Origin: Paenibacillus phocaeensis
GTDB lineage: Bacteria; Bacillota; Bacilli; Paenibacillales; Paenibacillaceae
Assembly (NCBI RefSeq): GCF_900021165.1
Contig: NZ_FCOQ01000030.1
Location: 62,001-126,000 of the forward strand
DNA: 64,000 nt
Reading direction: 5' to 3'
How positions within the stretch are numbered: the stretch's first letter is position 1; each line of letters starts with the position of its first letter. Both the position numbers and the translations under genes were made by a program. Shown here in pieces: positions 53,183 to 61,681 of this stretch. The notes under the pieces are model-generated. The model searched no databases. It was given only the letters and a program-made list of their open reading frames with translations, and was not told the origin of the DNA.

Positions 53183-53201
53183 ATGACTGACATTCATTCA
53201 T
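53183..53201. promoter_or_regulatory. TetR operator 2, before the SMR pump
   Basis: ATGACTGACATTCATTCAT differs from operator 1 in two of nineteen positions. It lies 25 bp upstream of the first SMR gene, after a T-rich stretch. Confidence 0.75.
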
Positions 53202-53225
53202 TTGAATGGAAAGGAAATGAGACTG

Positions 53226-53573
53226 ATGAACAAAGGTTGGATTTATGTCCTTTTTACTTCGCTACTTGAGTTGTTTTGGGTGTTTGGCTTTAATGTTGCC
53301 GATACTTGGTGGCATTGGGGGATCATTGTAGCAGTGATTCTCATTGACATGCACGTTCTTTCCAAAGCATGCGAGTCATTGCCGACAGGCACCGTATATG
53401 CTGTCTTTGCCGCAGCCGGCACCGTGGGCACGGCGCTAATGGATATCCTTCTTTTCGATGCGGAATTCAGCGTGGCCAAAGGCATATTTATGGGGATTCT
53501 GGTCATTGGAGTGATTGCCTTGAAACTATCCGATAACAAGCCGGAATCCGAATCGGCAAAAGGAGCTCGGTAA
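53226..53573 (+). CDS. SMR efflux subunit, YkkC-like
   Basis: About 115 residues with four membrane helices: WIYVLFTSLLELFWVFGF (with the SMR catalytic Glu in the first helix), WGIIVAVILIDMHVL, LPTGTVYAVFAAAGTVGTAL and GIFMGILVIGVIALKL. It fits the YkkC subunit of paired SMR pumps. ATG 53226 has an AAGGA 10 bases before; earlier ATGs (53202-) are inside the operator. It is 1 bp away from the second subunit. These pumps export guanidinium or cationic drugs. Confidence 0.9.
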   Translation: MNKGWIYVLFTSLLELFWVFGFNVADTWWHWGIIVAVILIDMHVLSKACESLPTGTVYAVFAAAGTVGTALMDILLFDAEFSVAKGIFMGILVIGVIALKLSDNKPESESAKGAR

Positions 53574-53574
53574 G

Positions 53575-53889
53575 ATGGGTTGGTTATTCGTATTTGTTGC
53601 TGCGATGTTGGAGTTGGTTGGCGTCGTCGGTTTAAAAAAATTCAGCCAAAGAAAATCGATGATGAATTTGCTGATGTTCTTTGGCGGTTTTGGAGGATCT
53701 TTTGCGTTTCTTTACGCTTCATTTAACGATCTTCAAGTCAGCGTCGCCTATGCGGTCTGGATTGGATTAGGGACTTCGGCGGCCGTTCTGGTCAACATGA
53801 TCTTTTTTGGTGAATCCAAAAGTATCGGGCGCATGATCAGTCTCATCATCATTGTCGTGGGCGTGGTTGGACTGAAGGCCGTTTCATAA
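53575..53889 (+). CDS. SMR efflux subunit, YkkD-like
   Basis: A 104-residue four-helix SMR protein: LFVFVAAMLELVGVVGLKKF with the conserved Glu, MNLLMFFGGFGGSFAFLYAS, VSVAYAVWIGLGTSAAVLV and MISLIIIVVGVVGLK. The second half of a paired asymmetric SMR pump with the gene immediately upstream (1-bp gap). Regulation here is by TetR operators; no ykkC guanidine riboswitch fits in the 85-bp leader. Confidence 0.9.
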   Translation: MGWLFVFVAAMLELVGVVGLKKFSQRKSMMNLLMFFGGFGGSFAFLYASFNDLQVSVAYAVWIGLGTSAAVLVNMIFFGESKSIGRMISLIIIVVGVVGLKAVS

Positions 53890-53919
53890 TCTTCGAAGAA
53901 GAGAGCAAACCGTACAACC

Positions 53920-53958
53920 CGAGAAACCCTGATCCTTCAAAAAGGACAGGGTTTCTCG
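53920..53958. terminator. Hairpin between SMR and rhamnosidase genes
   Basis: CGAGAAACCCT (53920-53930) pairs perfectly with AGGGTTTCTCG (53948-53958), with inner CC/GG. The genes on either side are convergent; on the minus strand a moderately T-rich GGTTTGCTCTC follows, on the plus strand no T run. Confidence 0.7.
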
Positions 53959-53974
53959 CACAATCCGGCTCCGC

Positions 53975-55519
53975 TCAAACAAAGTATTTGCGTATAAAAT
54001 ACGTTGGCGTGCAGCTCCACGCATGGCAATAGCTGTTGATCAGGTTGCTGCCGTACGGGGACAGCTTCTTTTCCTGCGGGTTGTACACCTCCCAGAAGGT
54101 ATCCGCGCCATCCCGCACCATTTCTCCCCAGTAAGCCCGCATTTGCTCCAGCGCTTTCTCCTTCTGACCTGCTACAAGCAGCGCTTCAATCAAGTGATGG
54201 TACATGTAAGGCGTATTGGGAGCGATCGGCGGCCGCCGCTCGAACAATCGGTTCATCAGGTCGCTATTGTCCTGGGGCTCCAGCACTTCGGCCAGAACCA
54301 TCCAAATTTGCGACGCCCAGGAGATTTGACGTTCCGCACCGCTTGTGAAAAATCCTTGGTCCGGATCGTAGAGATGCGTCAACGCCGCCCTGCTCAGTTG
54401 CTCGATTTGGACAGCCAAGGCTTCCCGGTCGTCGTCGCACCCAAGCGCCTTGGCGAGGACCAGCCCCCGTTTGAGGCAATAAATGAAGATAGCCTGTGCC
54501 GCAGCCTGCTTGTTCAACTCTTGATGCCAATCCACGAAACACCACCAACCGGGATCATCCGCGACAATCGCGTCGTCTCCGACCTTATCCCAAGCCAGTT
54601 CCAGTTGTTCGCGCGCAACCGGCCAAAGCTCCCGCAACAGTTCCACGTCCCCCGATGCCGCATAATAATCATGCAGCGTCGCGACAAAAAACAACGAGTA
54701 ATCAAACAACGACGTATCGTCGACGTGAGGCTCCGGACTTTCAAACAGGCAGGCTCCAACCTCTCCTCGTTCCAGCGTCATGCCGCCAAACAAATAAAGG
54801 CATCTTCTGACCAGATCCAAATTTCCGAAGGTAACATAGTTGGCCAGGGCCTGCAGCCGCAGATCGCCGATCCAAAGGCGCCGGTCCCGCTTCGGACCAT
54901 CTTCGAACACGGTCTGCATGCAATCCTGCAGCGTCTTGATTCCGATCCGGTCCATCGCCAGCAGATCCGCCGGCAAATGCCCGGGCAGCGGGTGGATGAC
55001 GCTGGGATCGCCCGAACTCACGCTGGTGCAATAAATCTCCTCGAATAGGATTTTGTATTTGGGCGAGGTTGCCTGAACGATAACCTTCAGATACCGGAAA
55101 GCATAGCGCCTTGGCAGCTTCAGTTCGCAGGGCAATACGTCGATATTGACGATTTCGTCCTGCAGCCAGGATCGGCTGATCCAGCCGTCATAATCATCGA
55201 AATTTTCCCCAATCTCGCAAAGCATTTCGCCAAAGATCAGTTTCAAGCGGAGCGGAGCGTCTTGCGGACTCCCCACCGCTTTGATTTTGAAGGTGACATA
55301 ACCCACTTGATGATCTCCGAAATCAAGGATAAAACTGTCCCCCGTACCCAACGATTGCTTCAATACGCGCTCATACGGCTCCAAAGAGTCCTTGCCCCAT
55401 CCTTGAACCGCAACGGGGTCGGGGTAAACCTGAATCGTCTCTTGAGGATACACCGTCGTTTCCAGAAGTTGCGGTATCAGTTGCTTCGCCTTCCCAACCC
55501 AATCTTGACGTATCGCCAC
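53975..55519 (-). CDS. Alpha-L-rhamnosidase-like enzyme (GH78 related)
   Basis: About 514 residues. The (alpha/alpha)6-barrel motif EDGPKRDRRLWIGDLR (about 205-220) resembles the DxPxRDRxxWxGD site of GH78 enzymes, with candidate catalytic acids there and in the D/E-rich segments that follow (DDPGWWCFVDW, FWEVYNPQE). An N-terminal beta part (1-165) is present; the protein is shorter than many GH78 members, which reach 900 residues, so substrate could differ. No signal peptide; cytoplasmic. GTG 55519 has GAGGGG nine bases upstream. It follows the CUT1 transporter genes by 39 bp and is likely co-transcribed. Confidence 0.82.
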   Translation of the reverse strand: MAIRQDWVGKAKQLIPQLLETTVYPQETIQVYPDPVAVQGWGKDSLEPYERVLKQSLGTGDSFILDFGDHQVGYVTFKIKAVGSPQDAPLRLKLIFGEMLCEIGENFDDYDGWISRSWLQDEIVNIDVLPCELKLPRRYAFRYLKVIVQATSPKYKILFEEIYCTSVSSGDPSVIHPLPGHLPADLLAMDRIGIKTLQDCMQTVFEDGPKRDRRLWIGDLRLQALANYVTFGNLDLVRRCLYLFGGMTLERGEVGACLFESPEPHVDDTSLFDYSLFFVATLHDYYAASGDVELLRELWPVAREQLELAWDKVGDDAIVADDPGWWCFVDWHQELNKQAAAQAIFIYCLKRGLVLAKALGCDDDREALAVQIEQLSRAALTHLYDPDQGFFTSGAERQISWASQIWMVLAEVLEPQDNSDLMNRLFERRPPIAPNTPYMYHHLIEALLVAGQKEKALEQMRAYWGEMVRDGADTFWEVYNPQEKKLSPYGSNLINSYCHAWSCTPTYFIRKYFV

Positions 55520-55558
55520 GTCTCTCAACCCCTCTTCAACATCTCATTGGCGCTTCTA

Positions 55559-56389
55559 TTATCCCTTGACGGAACCCGCAATCATCCCCGAAACGATCTG
55601 CTTGTTAAAAATAACGAACAGAAGCAGCATCGGGAGCGTGATGATTAAAATATCCGCAAACAACAAATTCCATTGGGAGACAAATTGGCTCGTAAAATTA
55701 TACAACGTCAATTGGACGGTGGCATTTTGGGAGCCGGGAAAGAAGTACAGCGGATTCGTAAAGTCGTTGAAAATAAATACCGACTGCGTAATAATAATCG
55801 TCGCGGACACCGGCTTCAGCAGCGGGAATATCATTTGAAAGAACAAACGATACTTGCCGCAGCCGTCAATAACGGCAGCCTCGTCGATTTCGCGGGGAAT
55901 GCCGGCGATAAATCCTTTGTACAAAATAACGCAAAACGGAAAGCCGAGCGCCACTTCCACCGCCACGATCCCGGCCATCGTTTTAAATAATCCGATCGAA
56001 TCCAATACCCAAATGGTCGGAACGATCGCCGGCGGAATGATCAAGCCCGATAAGACCAGGAAATGAATGTACGGGCTGGCCTTGTCGCTTCTTCGCTGCA
56101 AAACGAAAGCCGCCATCGCGCAAATCACCACCAACACAGCGATGGAAAGCACGGTCATAATCGTACTGTTGTAAAAGGCCCGCAGCAGCATGTAATCTCT
56201 GGCCATGACCACTTCCTTGACATTCTCCCACAAATGAATCTGCCCCGGCCAATCCATGTTTAATAGCGAGGCCTCTTGCTTATCCTTCATGGCGTTGACG
56301 ATGACAAAATACAGCGGAACCCAGAAGATCCCGATCGTAGCCAGCACCGCAATCGATTCAACCGCGAACTGCCCTGCCCGGCGTCTCAT
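55559..56389 (-). CDS. Sugar ABC transporter permease, CUT1 family (second)
   Basis: A 276-residue permease with six helices and the EAA motif EIDEAAVIDGCGKYRLFFQM near residue 180. It overlaps the upstream permease stop by 4 bp (ATGA). Together they form the membrane channel of the second sugar importer of the window. No ATPase gene here either. Confidence 0.92.
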   Translation of the reverse strand: MRRRAGQFAVESIAVLATIGIFWVPLYFVIVNAMKDKQEASLLNMDWPGQIHLWENVKEVVMARDYMLLRAFYNSTIMTVLSIAVLVVICAMAAFVLQRRSDKASPYIHFLVLSGLIIPPAIVPTIWVLDSIGLFKTMAGIVAVEVALGFPFCVILYKGFIAGIPREIDEAAVIDGCGKYRLFFQMIFPLLKPVSATIIITQSVFIFNDFTNPLYFFPGSQNATVQLTLYNFTSQFVSQWNLLFADILIITLPMLLLFVIFNKQIVSGMIAGSVKG

Positions 56390-57252
56390 AGGTCCACCTC
56401 TTTCTTGTTGAGATACAGGGTAAGCGGGAAGGCGAGCAAGGACACGAACAGGAAAAGAATGACGTTGCCCGCTGTCGCCAGGCCGTAAAAGCCGCCTTGA
56501 TACTGTTTGTAAATGATCGACGCGATCACGTCTGTCGTAAAGCCCGGTCCGCCTTTGGTCATCGCCCAGATCAAATCGAAGGAACGCAGTCCGCCGATGA
56601 ACGAAAGGATAATGACCGAGTTCGTGGCGGGCCGGCTAAGCGGAACGATAATATTCCAAAATTTATTCCAGGCCGTCCCCCCATCGATCTGCAGCGCCTC
56701 GTAATAGTCCTCCGGAATCGATAAAATCCCGGCCACAAAAATCACCGTGGCGAACCCGACCCCTTTCCAAATGTCGACAAATGCGACCGACAGCAACGCG
56801 ATCTTCGTATTGCCGAGCCAGTCCTGGCCGGGGAGGCCGATCGCTTGCAGCGCCTGGTTAATGATGCCCTGCGTCGGGTGCATCATCGTGCTGAACGCCA
56901 CGCCGACCGCAATCGTACTGACCAGCGTCGGAAAGAACAGAACGGATTGCAGATAACCTTTGGTCTTCAGCTTGGAAGTGAGAAACGTCCCGAGCAGCAG
57001 CCCCAGAACCACTTTGGCCGAACAAGTCACGAGCGCGTAAACCAGCGTATTTCTAAATCCGATGCTTAAGGACGATTCCTGAAAAAAGGTAATAAAATTT
57101 TCAAGCCCGATAAACTCCCATTCACTTAAGGTCCAGCGCGTCAAACTAAAGAAAAAGGAAAGCGCGGTCGGCAGCAGGAAGATCAAGGTATAGACGATGG
57201 CTGCCGGCCATAAAAACGAATAAGAATAGGTCTGTTTCCATAATTTCGTCAT
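56386..57252 (-). CDS. Sugar ABC transporter permease, CUT1 family (first)
   Basis: A 288-residue permease: helices from residue 12, EAA-type segment YYEALQIDGGTAWNKFWNIIVP near 190. Upstream distance to the binding protein is 7 bp. The ribosome site is weak (TAAGCCGGCG), suggesting coupling to the binding-protein gene. Confidence 0.92.
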   Translation of the reverse strand: MTKLWKQTYSYSFLWPAAIVYTLIFLLPTALSFFFSLTRWTLSEWEFIGLENFITFFQESSLSIGFRNTLVYALVTCSAKVVLGLLLGTFLTSKLKTKGYLQSVLFFPTLVSTIAVGVAFSTMMHPTQGIINQALQAIGLPGQDWLGNTKIALLSVAFVDIWKGVGFATVIFVAGILSIPEDYYEALQIDGGTAWNKFWNIIVPLSRPATNSVIILSFIGGLRSFDLIWAMTKGGPGFTTDVIASIIYKQYQGGFYGLATAGNVILFLFVSLLAFPLTLYLNKKEVDL

Positions 57253-57259
57253 CGCCGGC

Positions 57260-58603
57260 TTACCAGCCTTCTAGTCCGAGCTGCTGTGCTTGTTTCTTGA
57301 CGTCCTGGTCATATTTCTCCGCACCTTCCTTGGCGTCGGTGATGCCGGAGCCGACTTCCACCGTAATTTGCGGCAAATTCGGACCTTTGATGGGACTGAC
57401 AAATTCCAGGGCGGAAGCTGTCGTCTCCTCCGTAGCAAAATAAGGAAGCATATCCTTGACGACTTGAGTGACATTGTCCGGTAACTCAATTCCTTTGACC
57501 GGCCATGGACCGGTAGGTTTGGCAGCGCTCATCGTTGCAGAAATGCCCTCCGGCGTCGTCAGAAATTCCAGGAACAGCTTGGCTTCCTCAACATGTTTTC
57601 CGTTCTTGTAGGCGTAGGCGGCCCCCGGCATCCAAATCGTCAACCCGTTCGACTCCGCCGAATCTCCCGGCTGGGCGAAAAATCCGATATCGTTCATGTT
57701 GTCCGGGAAGTTTTGCTCCAGGGCCGGAACCGCAAAGGACAGCATCGGGTAATGCGCTCCTTTCCCTTCCGCCAGCATTTTCAAGCCCGTATCGTAAGTC
57801 GTGGCCTGAAAATCTTTGTTCATCAAACCTTTATCGTACACTTCCCGCAGTTTCTCAAAACCTCTTAAAGCGGCGGGCGTATCGGCGTATTTAGCTTTGT
57901 TGGCGGTATAATTCTCGGCGAAATCCGGAGCCTGCTTTTGTACATTGTAATAATCGGCAAGCACGATCAACTGGGCGGTCCAACTGTCTTTATAAGATCC
58001 GATCACCGCCGTCATGCCCGCTTCCTTGATTTTCTCGTTGTTCGCCATCAGCTCCGCCCACGTTTTCGGCACGGACAGACCGAGATCCGCGTATACTTTT
58101 TTGTTATAAAACCAGCCCCCGGCCATCGTCGAGCCGGCCGGCACGCCGTATACTTTTCCGTTAACTGATACCGTCGGTTTGTAGGATTCCATGACATCGG
58201 CCATGAAAGGCTCATTCGTGAGATCCACAAAGTTCTTCTCGGGATCCAGCGATTGCAGCAAAGAGCCGGAATTGTAATAAATGACATCGTTCAAATCCCC
58301 GGTGGCGATCCGCGTCTTCACCAGGTTGTCGCCTTCGGAACCGCCGGGGCGCGTTTCGTGCTCCACAGTGATATAGGGGTATTTGGTCTGGAATGCTTCT
58401 ATTACCGCTTTGGCAGCGCTTACTTGTTCCTGCGTATTATCCGTCAACAGCGAGAGGGTCACCTTTTCTTTGGCCGTATTATTCCCGTTCGTTCCGACGG
58501 CGGATGGATTGGTTTCGTTCTGTTTCTTCCCGCAAGCGGCCAACAATCCAACCGTCATCACGGCACAAAGCAACATGACAATGACTTTTCTCGATTTCCC
58601 CAT
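57260..58603 (-). CDS. Extracellular sugar-binding lipoprotein, CUT1 type
   Basis: A 447-residue binding lipoprotein: signal with lipobox LLAAC (cysteine near residue 24) followed by a typical MalE-like fold (VTLSLLTDNTQEQVSAAKAVIEAF). ATG 58603 has AGGGGGATAAGCCT upstream; the TTG at 58627 precedes that site. It heads an operon of two permeases and a rhamnosidase-like enzyme. The likely substrate is a rhamnose-containing oligosaccharide (inferred from the last gene). Confidence 0.92.
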   Translation of the reverse strand: MGKSRKVIVMLLCAVMTVGLLAACGKKQNETNPSAVGTNGNNTAKEKVTLSLLTDNTQEQVSAAKAVIEAFQTKYPYITVEHETRPGGSEGDNLVKTRIATGDLNDVIYYNSGSLLQSLDPEKNFVDLTNEPFMADVMESYKPTVSVNGKVYGVPAGSTMAGGWFYNKKVYADLGLSVPKTWAELMANNEKIKEAGMTAVIGSYKDSWTAQLIVLADYYNVQKQAPDFAENYTANKAKYADTPAALRGFEKLREVYDKGLMNKDFQATTYDTGLKMLAEGKGAHYPMLSFAVPALEQNFPDNMNDIGFFAQPGDSAESNGLTIWMPGAAYAYKNGKHVEEAKLFLEFLTTPEGISATMSAAKPTGPWPVKGIELPDNVTQVVKDMLPYFATEETTASALEFVSPIKGPNLPQITVEVGSGITDAKEGAEKYDQDVKKQAQQLGLEGW

Positions 58604-58699
58604 AGGCTTATCCCCCTGATCGTTCAAGTATTATGTTACAGAGCCCGGGTTCTCTGTTGGTTTCCATTATAAATTTGGCGTATCCGTTCAGGTACTGCT

Positions 58700-59521
58700 T
58701 CATTTTATAGATTTCTGTCCGTTTTTTTTGGACAGGGCCGATGATTCCTCCGCTTCTTCTTTATATTGTCCAGGCGTGACTCCGGTGTGCTTTTTGAAGA
58801 CTTCCGAAAAATGCCGATAGGTATGATAACCGACGCGTTCGCTTACTTCATGAACCTTGAGTCCTTTCCACAACAGCTTCTTGGCCCGCTCCATGCGCAA
58901 ACGGGTCAGAAACTTGATATAGCTCTCCCCCGCTTCTTCCTTAAACAGCGCGCTCAAATAAGCGGCATTCATCCCGACATATTCCGCCACTTCGTTTAAT
59001 GACAAATCCCTGGACGCATGATGTTCGATATAGGCTTTGGCCCTGTCGATAGCTCCCCGCTTGCCCGTTTCATCGTTTTCGGCCGTCGCATGGTCGGCAT
59101 GGCGGCTTTCCTCCACTTGTTTCCGCAACCGTTCTGTTGCCTCCTCGGCTTCGATTCGGGAAAGGACCCGCTGGATCGAATGTTGAACGCTATCCACGGT
59201 GATCGGCTTCTCCAAATAATCGACAACTCCGAGCTGCAGCGCCCGCTTCACGTATTCAAATTCATTAAACCCGCTGAAGACAATGCAAAACGTATCGGGC
59301 GACTGCCTCAGGATCTCTTCGATCAGCTTCAGACCGTCCATACCCGGCATGCGAATATCCGTAAACACGATATCCGGCGCTTGCCTTTGCACCAGGTCCA
59401 GCGCGGATAAGCCGTCGGAAGCCGTTCCAACCAGCTCGAGGCCGTATCCCGTCCAATCGATCATCTGCCGCAGCCCTTGCAGCACAATATACTCGTCATC
59501 AAAAATCGCCACTTTATACAT
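58700..59521 (-). CDS. Response regulator with AraC-type DNA-binding domain (short YesN type)
   Basis: A 273-residue regulator: receiver with FDDE (7-10) and D55 in IVFTDIRMPGMDG, a short linker, and an AraC double helix-turn-helix (about 165-258) ending in YHTYRHFSEVFKKHTGVTPGQYKE. It is half the size of the regulator at 12429-14027, having no large central region. It overlaps the kinase gene by 8 bp and precedes the second sugar importer. A small hairpin (CTGTCC/GGACAG) lies in its last codons, near 58709-58730, and may help termination. Confidence 0.93.
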   Translation of the reverse strand: MYKVAIFDDEYIVLQGLRQMIDWTGYGLELVGTASDGLSALDLVQRQAPDIVFTDIRMPGMDGLKLIEEILRQSPDTFCIVFSGFNEFEYVKRALQLGVVDYLEKPITVDSVQHSIQRVLSRIEAEEATERLRKQVEESRHADHATAENDETGKRGAIDRAKAYIEHHASRDLSLNEVAEYVGMNAAYLSALFKEEAGESYIKFLTRLRMERAKKLLWKGLKVHEVSERVGYHTYRHFSEVFKKHTGVTPGQYKEEAEESSALSKKNGQKSIK

Positions 59522-61286
59522 CCAGCTTCACCTCTATCCCGTTCAGTGGAATCCGCAGCTCGACTCGGGTTCCCGAGCCTGGCTTGCTGTCGATAATCAG
59601 AACGCTTGCTTCTCCGTAGAACATCTTCATTCGTTCCCTGACATTGCGCAGACCATAGCCTTGTTCGGTTCGCTCCAGTTCCTCGATTCCCACTCCGTCA
59701 TCCTGGATGACAAAGACTAGAAACTCCCCTTCCATTTTCCCCGTCAACGACACGGTTCCCTCTCCCACTTTGGGTTCCAAGCCATGGTAAATGGCATTTT
59801 CGACCAACGGCTGCAGCAACAGCTTTAAAATTTCCATGCTCTTCATCTGGCTTTCCACCTGTTCGACGTATGTAAATCGTTGATTGTACCGGATATTTTG
59901 AATCGTCATATAGTGATCGATATGCTGAAGCTCCTTATATAACGGTATCGTTTCTTTGCCCTTATTCAAACTCAATTTGAAGCTTTCGGACAAGGAAAAT
60001 GCCATCCGGGCAACCTCCTTGTTATTCTGAATCGTAGCCATCCAATAGATCGAATCCAAGGTATTGTACAAAAAATGCGGTTTGATTTGAGCTTGCAAAG
60101 CCCGCAGTTCGGCTTCCCGCTCCTTCAGCTCAGTATGAACGAGACGCTCCGTCAGTTCCTCGTTCTCGGATGCCATCTTCTTGAAGGTTTGTCCGATCGC
60201 CCCAACCTCATCTCGGTCGAACGTTTCCCCGAAATCCCGCTTCCCCTGCGTCCAATCCAGCATCATCTTCTTTAACTGAAGCAACGGGCGCGTAATGCTG
60301 CCGGAGATAAAATAGGACAACACTAAAGCGACGAGCGCGATAATTGAAGAAATCAGCATCGTGACCGTTCCGATTTGTTGCGATTGCTTCAGCAGCTCCT
60401 TCACTTTGATGATATGAAGAAACGTCCAGCCGGTCGTTTCATTCCTGAAATCCACGACCAGATAACCTTGCTCTTCAAGCCGCCGATGAAGATCGCCCGG
60501 GGAGCCGACCAAACCGTTCAGCTCAAGGTAAGAGTTGCGCGGGTAAATCACCTCCACGGACTCCGGCGTTGAGGTAAATGCGATATACTCTCCGCTCGCC
60601 TGATCCGTTTCCGTGAAGATCGAATCGAAGATCGATTTGGAAATATTGATAATAAGAATTCCGATCGGTTCGCCGCTTATATGCTGCGAGTCGCGGAAAA
60701 GCTTGACCGTGGAGAAAGTGTAAGACGGATCCCCCAATACGTTATCGGGATAAAATTCGACCTGGCCTTGAGAGGCGACAGCCTGTTCATACCATTGCGA
60801 CAATTTAAGCTGCTCCGCCTGGTCGGCTCCTTCGTATATCCCCAGGTTATCGGAACGCCCCAAACAATGGGCTTTCCATTGCAAATCGATGAGACAAACG
60901 GAATCGACATAACGGGAATTAATAAATAAACTGTTCACCATTTTTTGCAATTGGCCGAGAATCTTCTCATGTCTAGCATCGGCATGCGTTTCCTCGGGAT
61001 TTTGGCTTGCCCGAAGCTGGTCACGTATTTCCTCATTCAAAATAACCGAGCGATTCAAATTGATGATATTGCGAAAAATGAGATCGGCCACTTCGCTGGA
61101 GGATTGGAGATGCACTTGGTCCGCCTTCTTGTTCGTCTCCATCAGCGTATCTTTGGCAATGTTGAAGGACAGATAACCCAGCAGGAACAGCGGCGGGATC
61201 GATAAGACGATCATCGCGCCAAGAAAGCGGTTACGAATTTTCTTAAAGCGGATTTTTGAATAGAAGTGGTACAACCTTTCCTTCAT
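59514..61286 (-). CDS. Sensor histidine kinase, YesM type
   Basis: About 590 residues: helix near 20-40, an extracellular sensor of ~250 residues, a second helix near 295-315, HAMP, the His_kinase segment QAQIKPHFLYNTLDSIYWMA with the phosphoacceptor histidine, and HATPase (LLQPLVENAIYHG, QDDGVGIEE, GYGLRNV). Start is uncertain between ATG 61286 and ATG 61301; no strong site precedes either. It controls, with the regulator at 58700-59521, the adjacent second sugar importer. Confidence 0.92.
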   Translation of the reverse strand: MKERLYHFYSKIRFKKIRNRFLGAMIVLSIPPLFLLGYLSFNIAKDTLMETNKKADQVHLQSSSEVADLIFRNIINLNRSVILNEEIRDQLRASQNPEETHADARHEKILGQLQKMVNSLFINSRYVDSVCLIDLQWKAHCLGRSDNLGIYEGADQAEQLKLSQWYEQAVASQGQVEFYPDNVLGDPSYTFSTVKLFRDSQHISGEPIGILIINISKSIFDSIFTETDQASGEYIAFTSTPESVEVIYPRNSYLELNGLVGSPGDLHRRLEEQGYLVVDFRNETTGWTFLHIIKVKELLKQSQQIGTVTMLISSIIALVALVLSYFISGSITRPLLQLKKMMLDWTQGKRDFGETFDRDEVGAIGQTFKKMASENEELTERLVHTELKEREAELRALQAQIKPHFLYNTLDSIYWMATIQNNKEVARMAFSLSESFKLSLNKGKETIPLYKELQHIDHYMTIQNIRYNQRFTYVEQVESQMKSMEILKLLLQPLVENAIYHGLEPKVGEGTVSLTGKMEGEFLVFVIQDDGVGIEELERTEQGYGLRNVRERMKMFYGEASVLIIDSKPGSGTRVELRIPLNGIEVKLDV

Positions 61287-61447
61287 CTGCCATCGCCCCA
61301 TTCCGCTAAATCTATATCCTAATTAAATAGAATCACCCGTTCCAATTCAAGGACATTCTATCGATTGACTCTAGCATCGTGCGATAATTGGGCCGAATTT
61401 AATGCCGGTGCCCATCATTGCTTCCTCATTACACGATTCCCATATGC

Positions 61448-61489
61448 AAAAAAAGCTCCTGAATCTCCACTAGGGGAAATTCAAGAGCT
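61448..61489 (-). terminator. Intrinsic terminator downstream of tRNA-Leu
   Basis: AGCTCCTGAAT pairs with ATTCAAGAGCT (one mismatch) around an AG-rich loop, followed on the minus strand by seven T. It lies 19 bp after the tRNA 3' end. Its stem matches the terminators at 6923 and 16349. Confidence 0.9.
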
Positions 61490-61507
61490 CGTTCATTGTT
61501 AAGATAA

Positions 61508-61592
<85 letters not shown>

Positions 61593-61681
61593 TTAGCGTC
61601 ATGGATCCGCGAAAGTCACAACCTGTTTTTCGCGGCGACAAGATATAAAATATCATGCGCCGCGAAAAGAGTCAACCCTTT

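Noticed and set aside
53141-53225. ykkC guanidine riboswitch before the SMR pair
   Set aside because: The 85-bp leader is too short and shows a TetR operator instead of the conserved riboswitch elements.
54023-55048. Plus-strand frame of 341 codons opposite the GH78-like gene
   Set aside because: Antisense shadow rich in H, Q, R; no start site.
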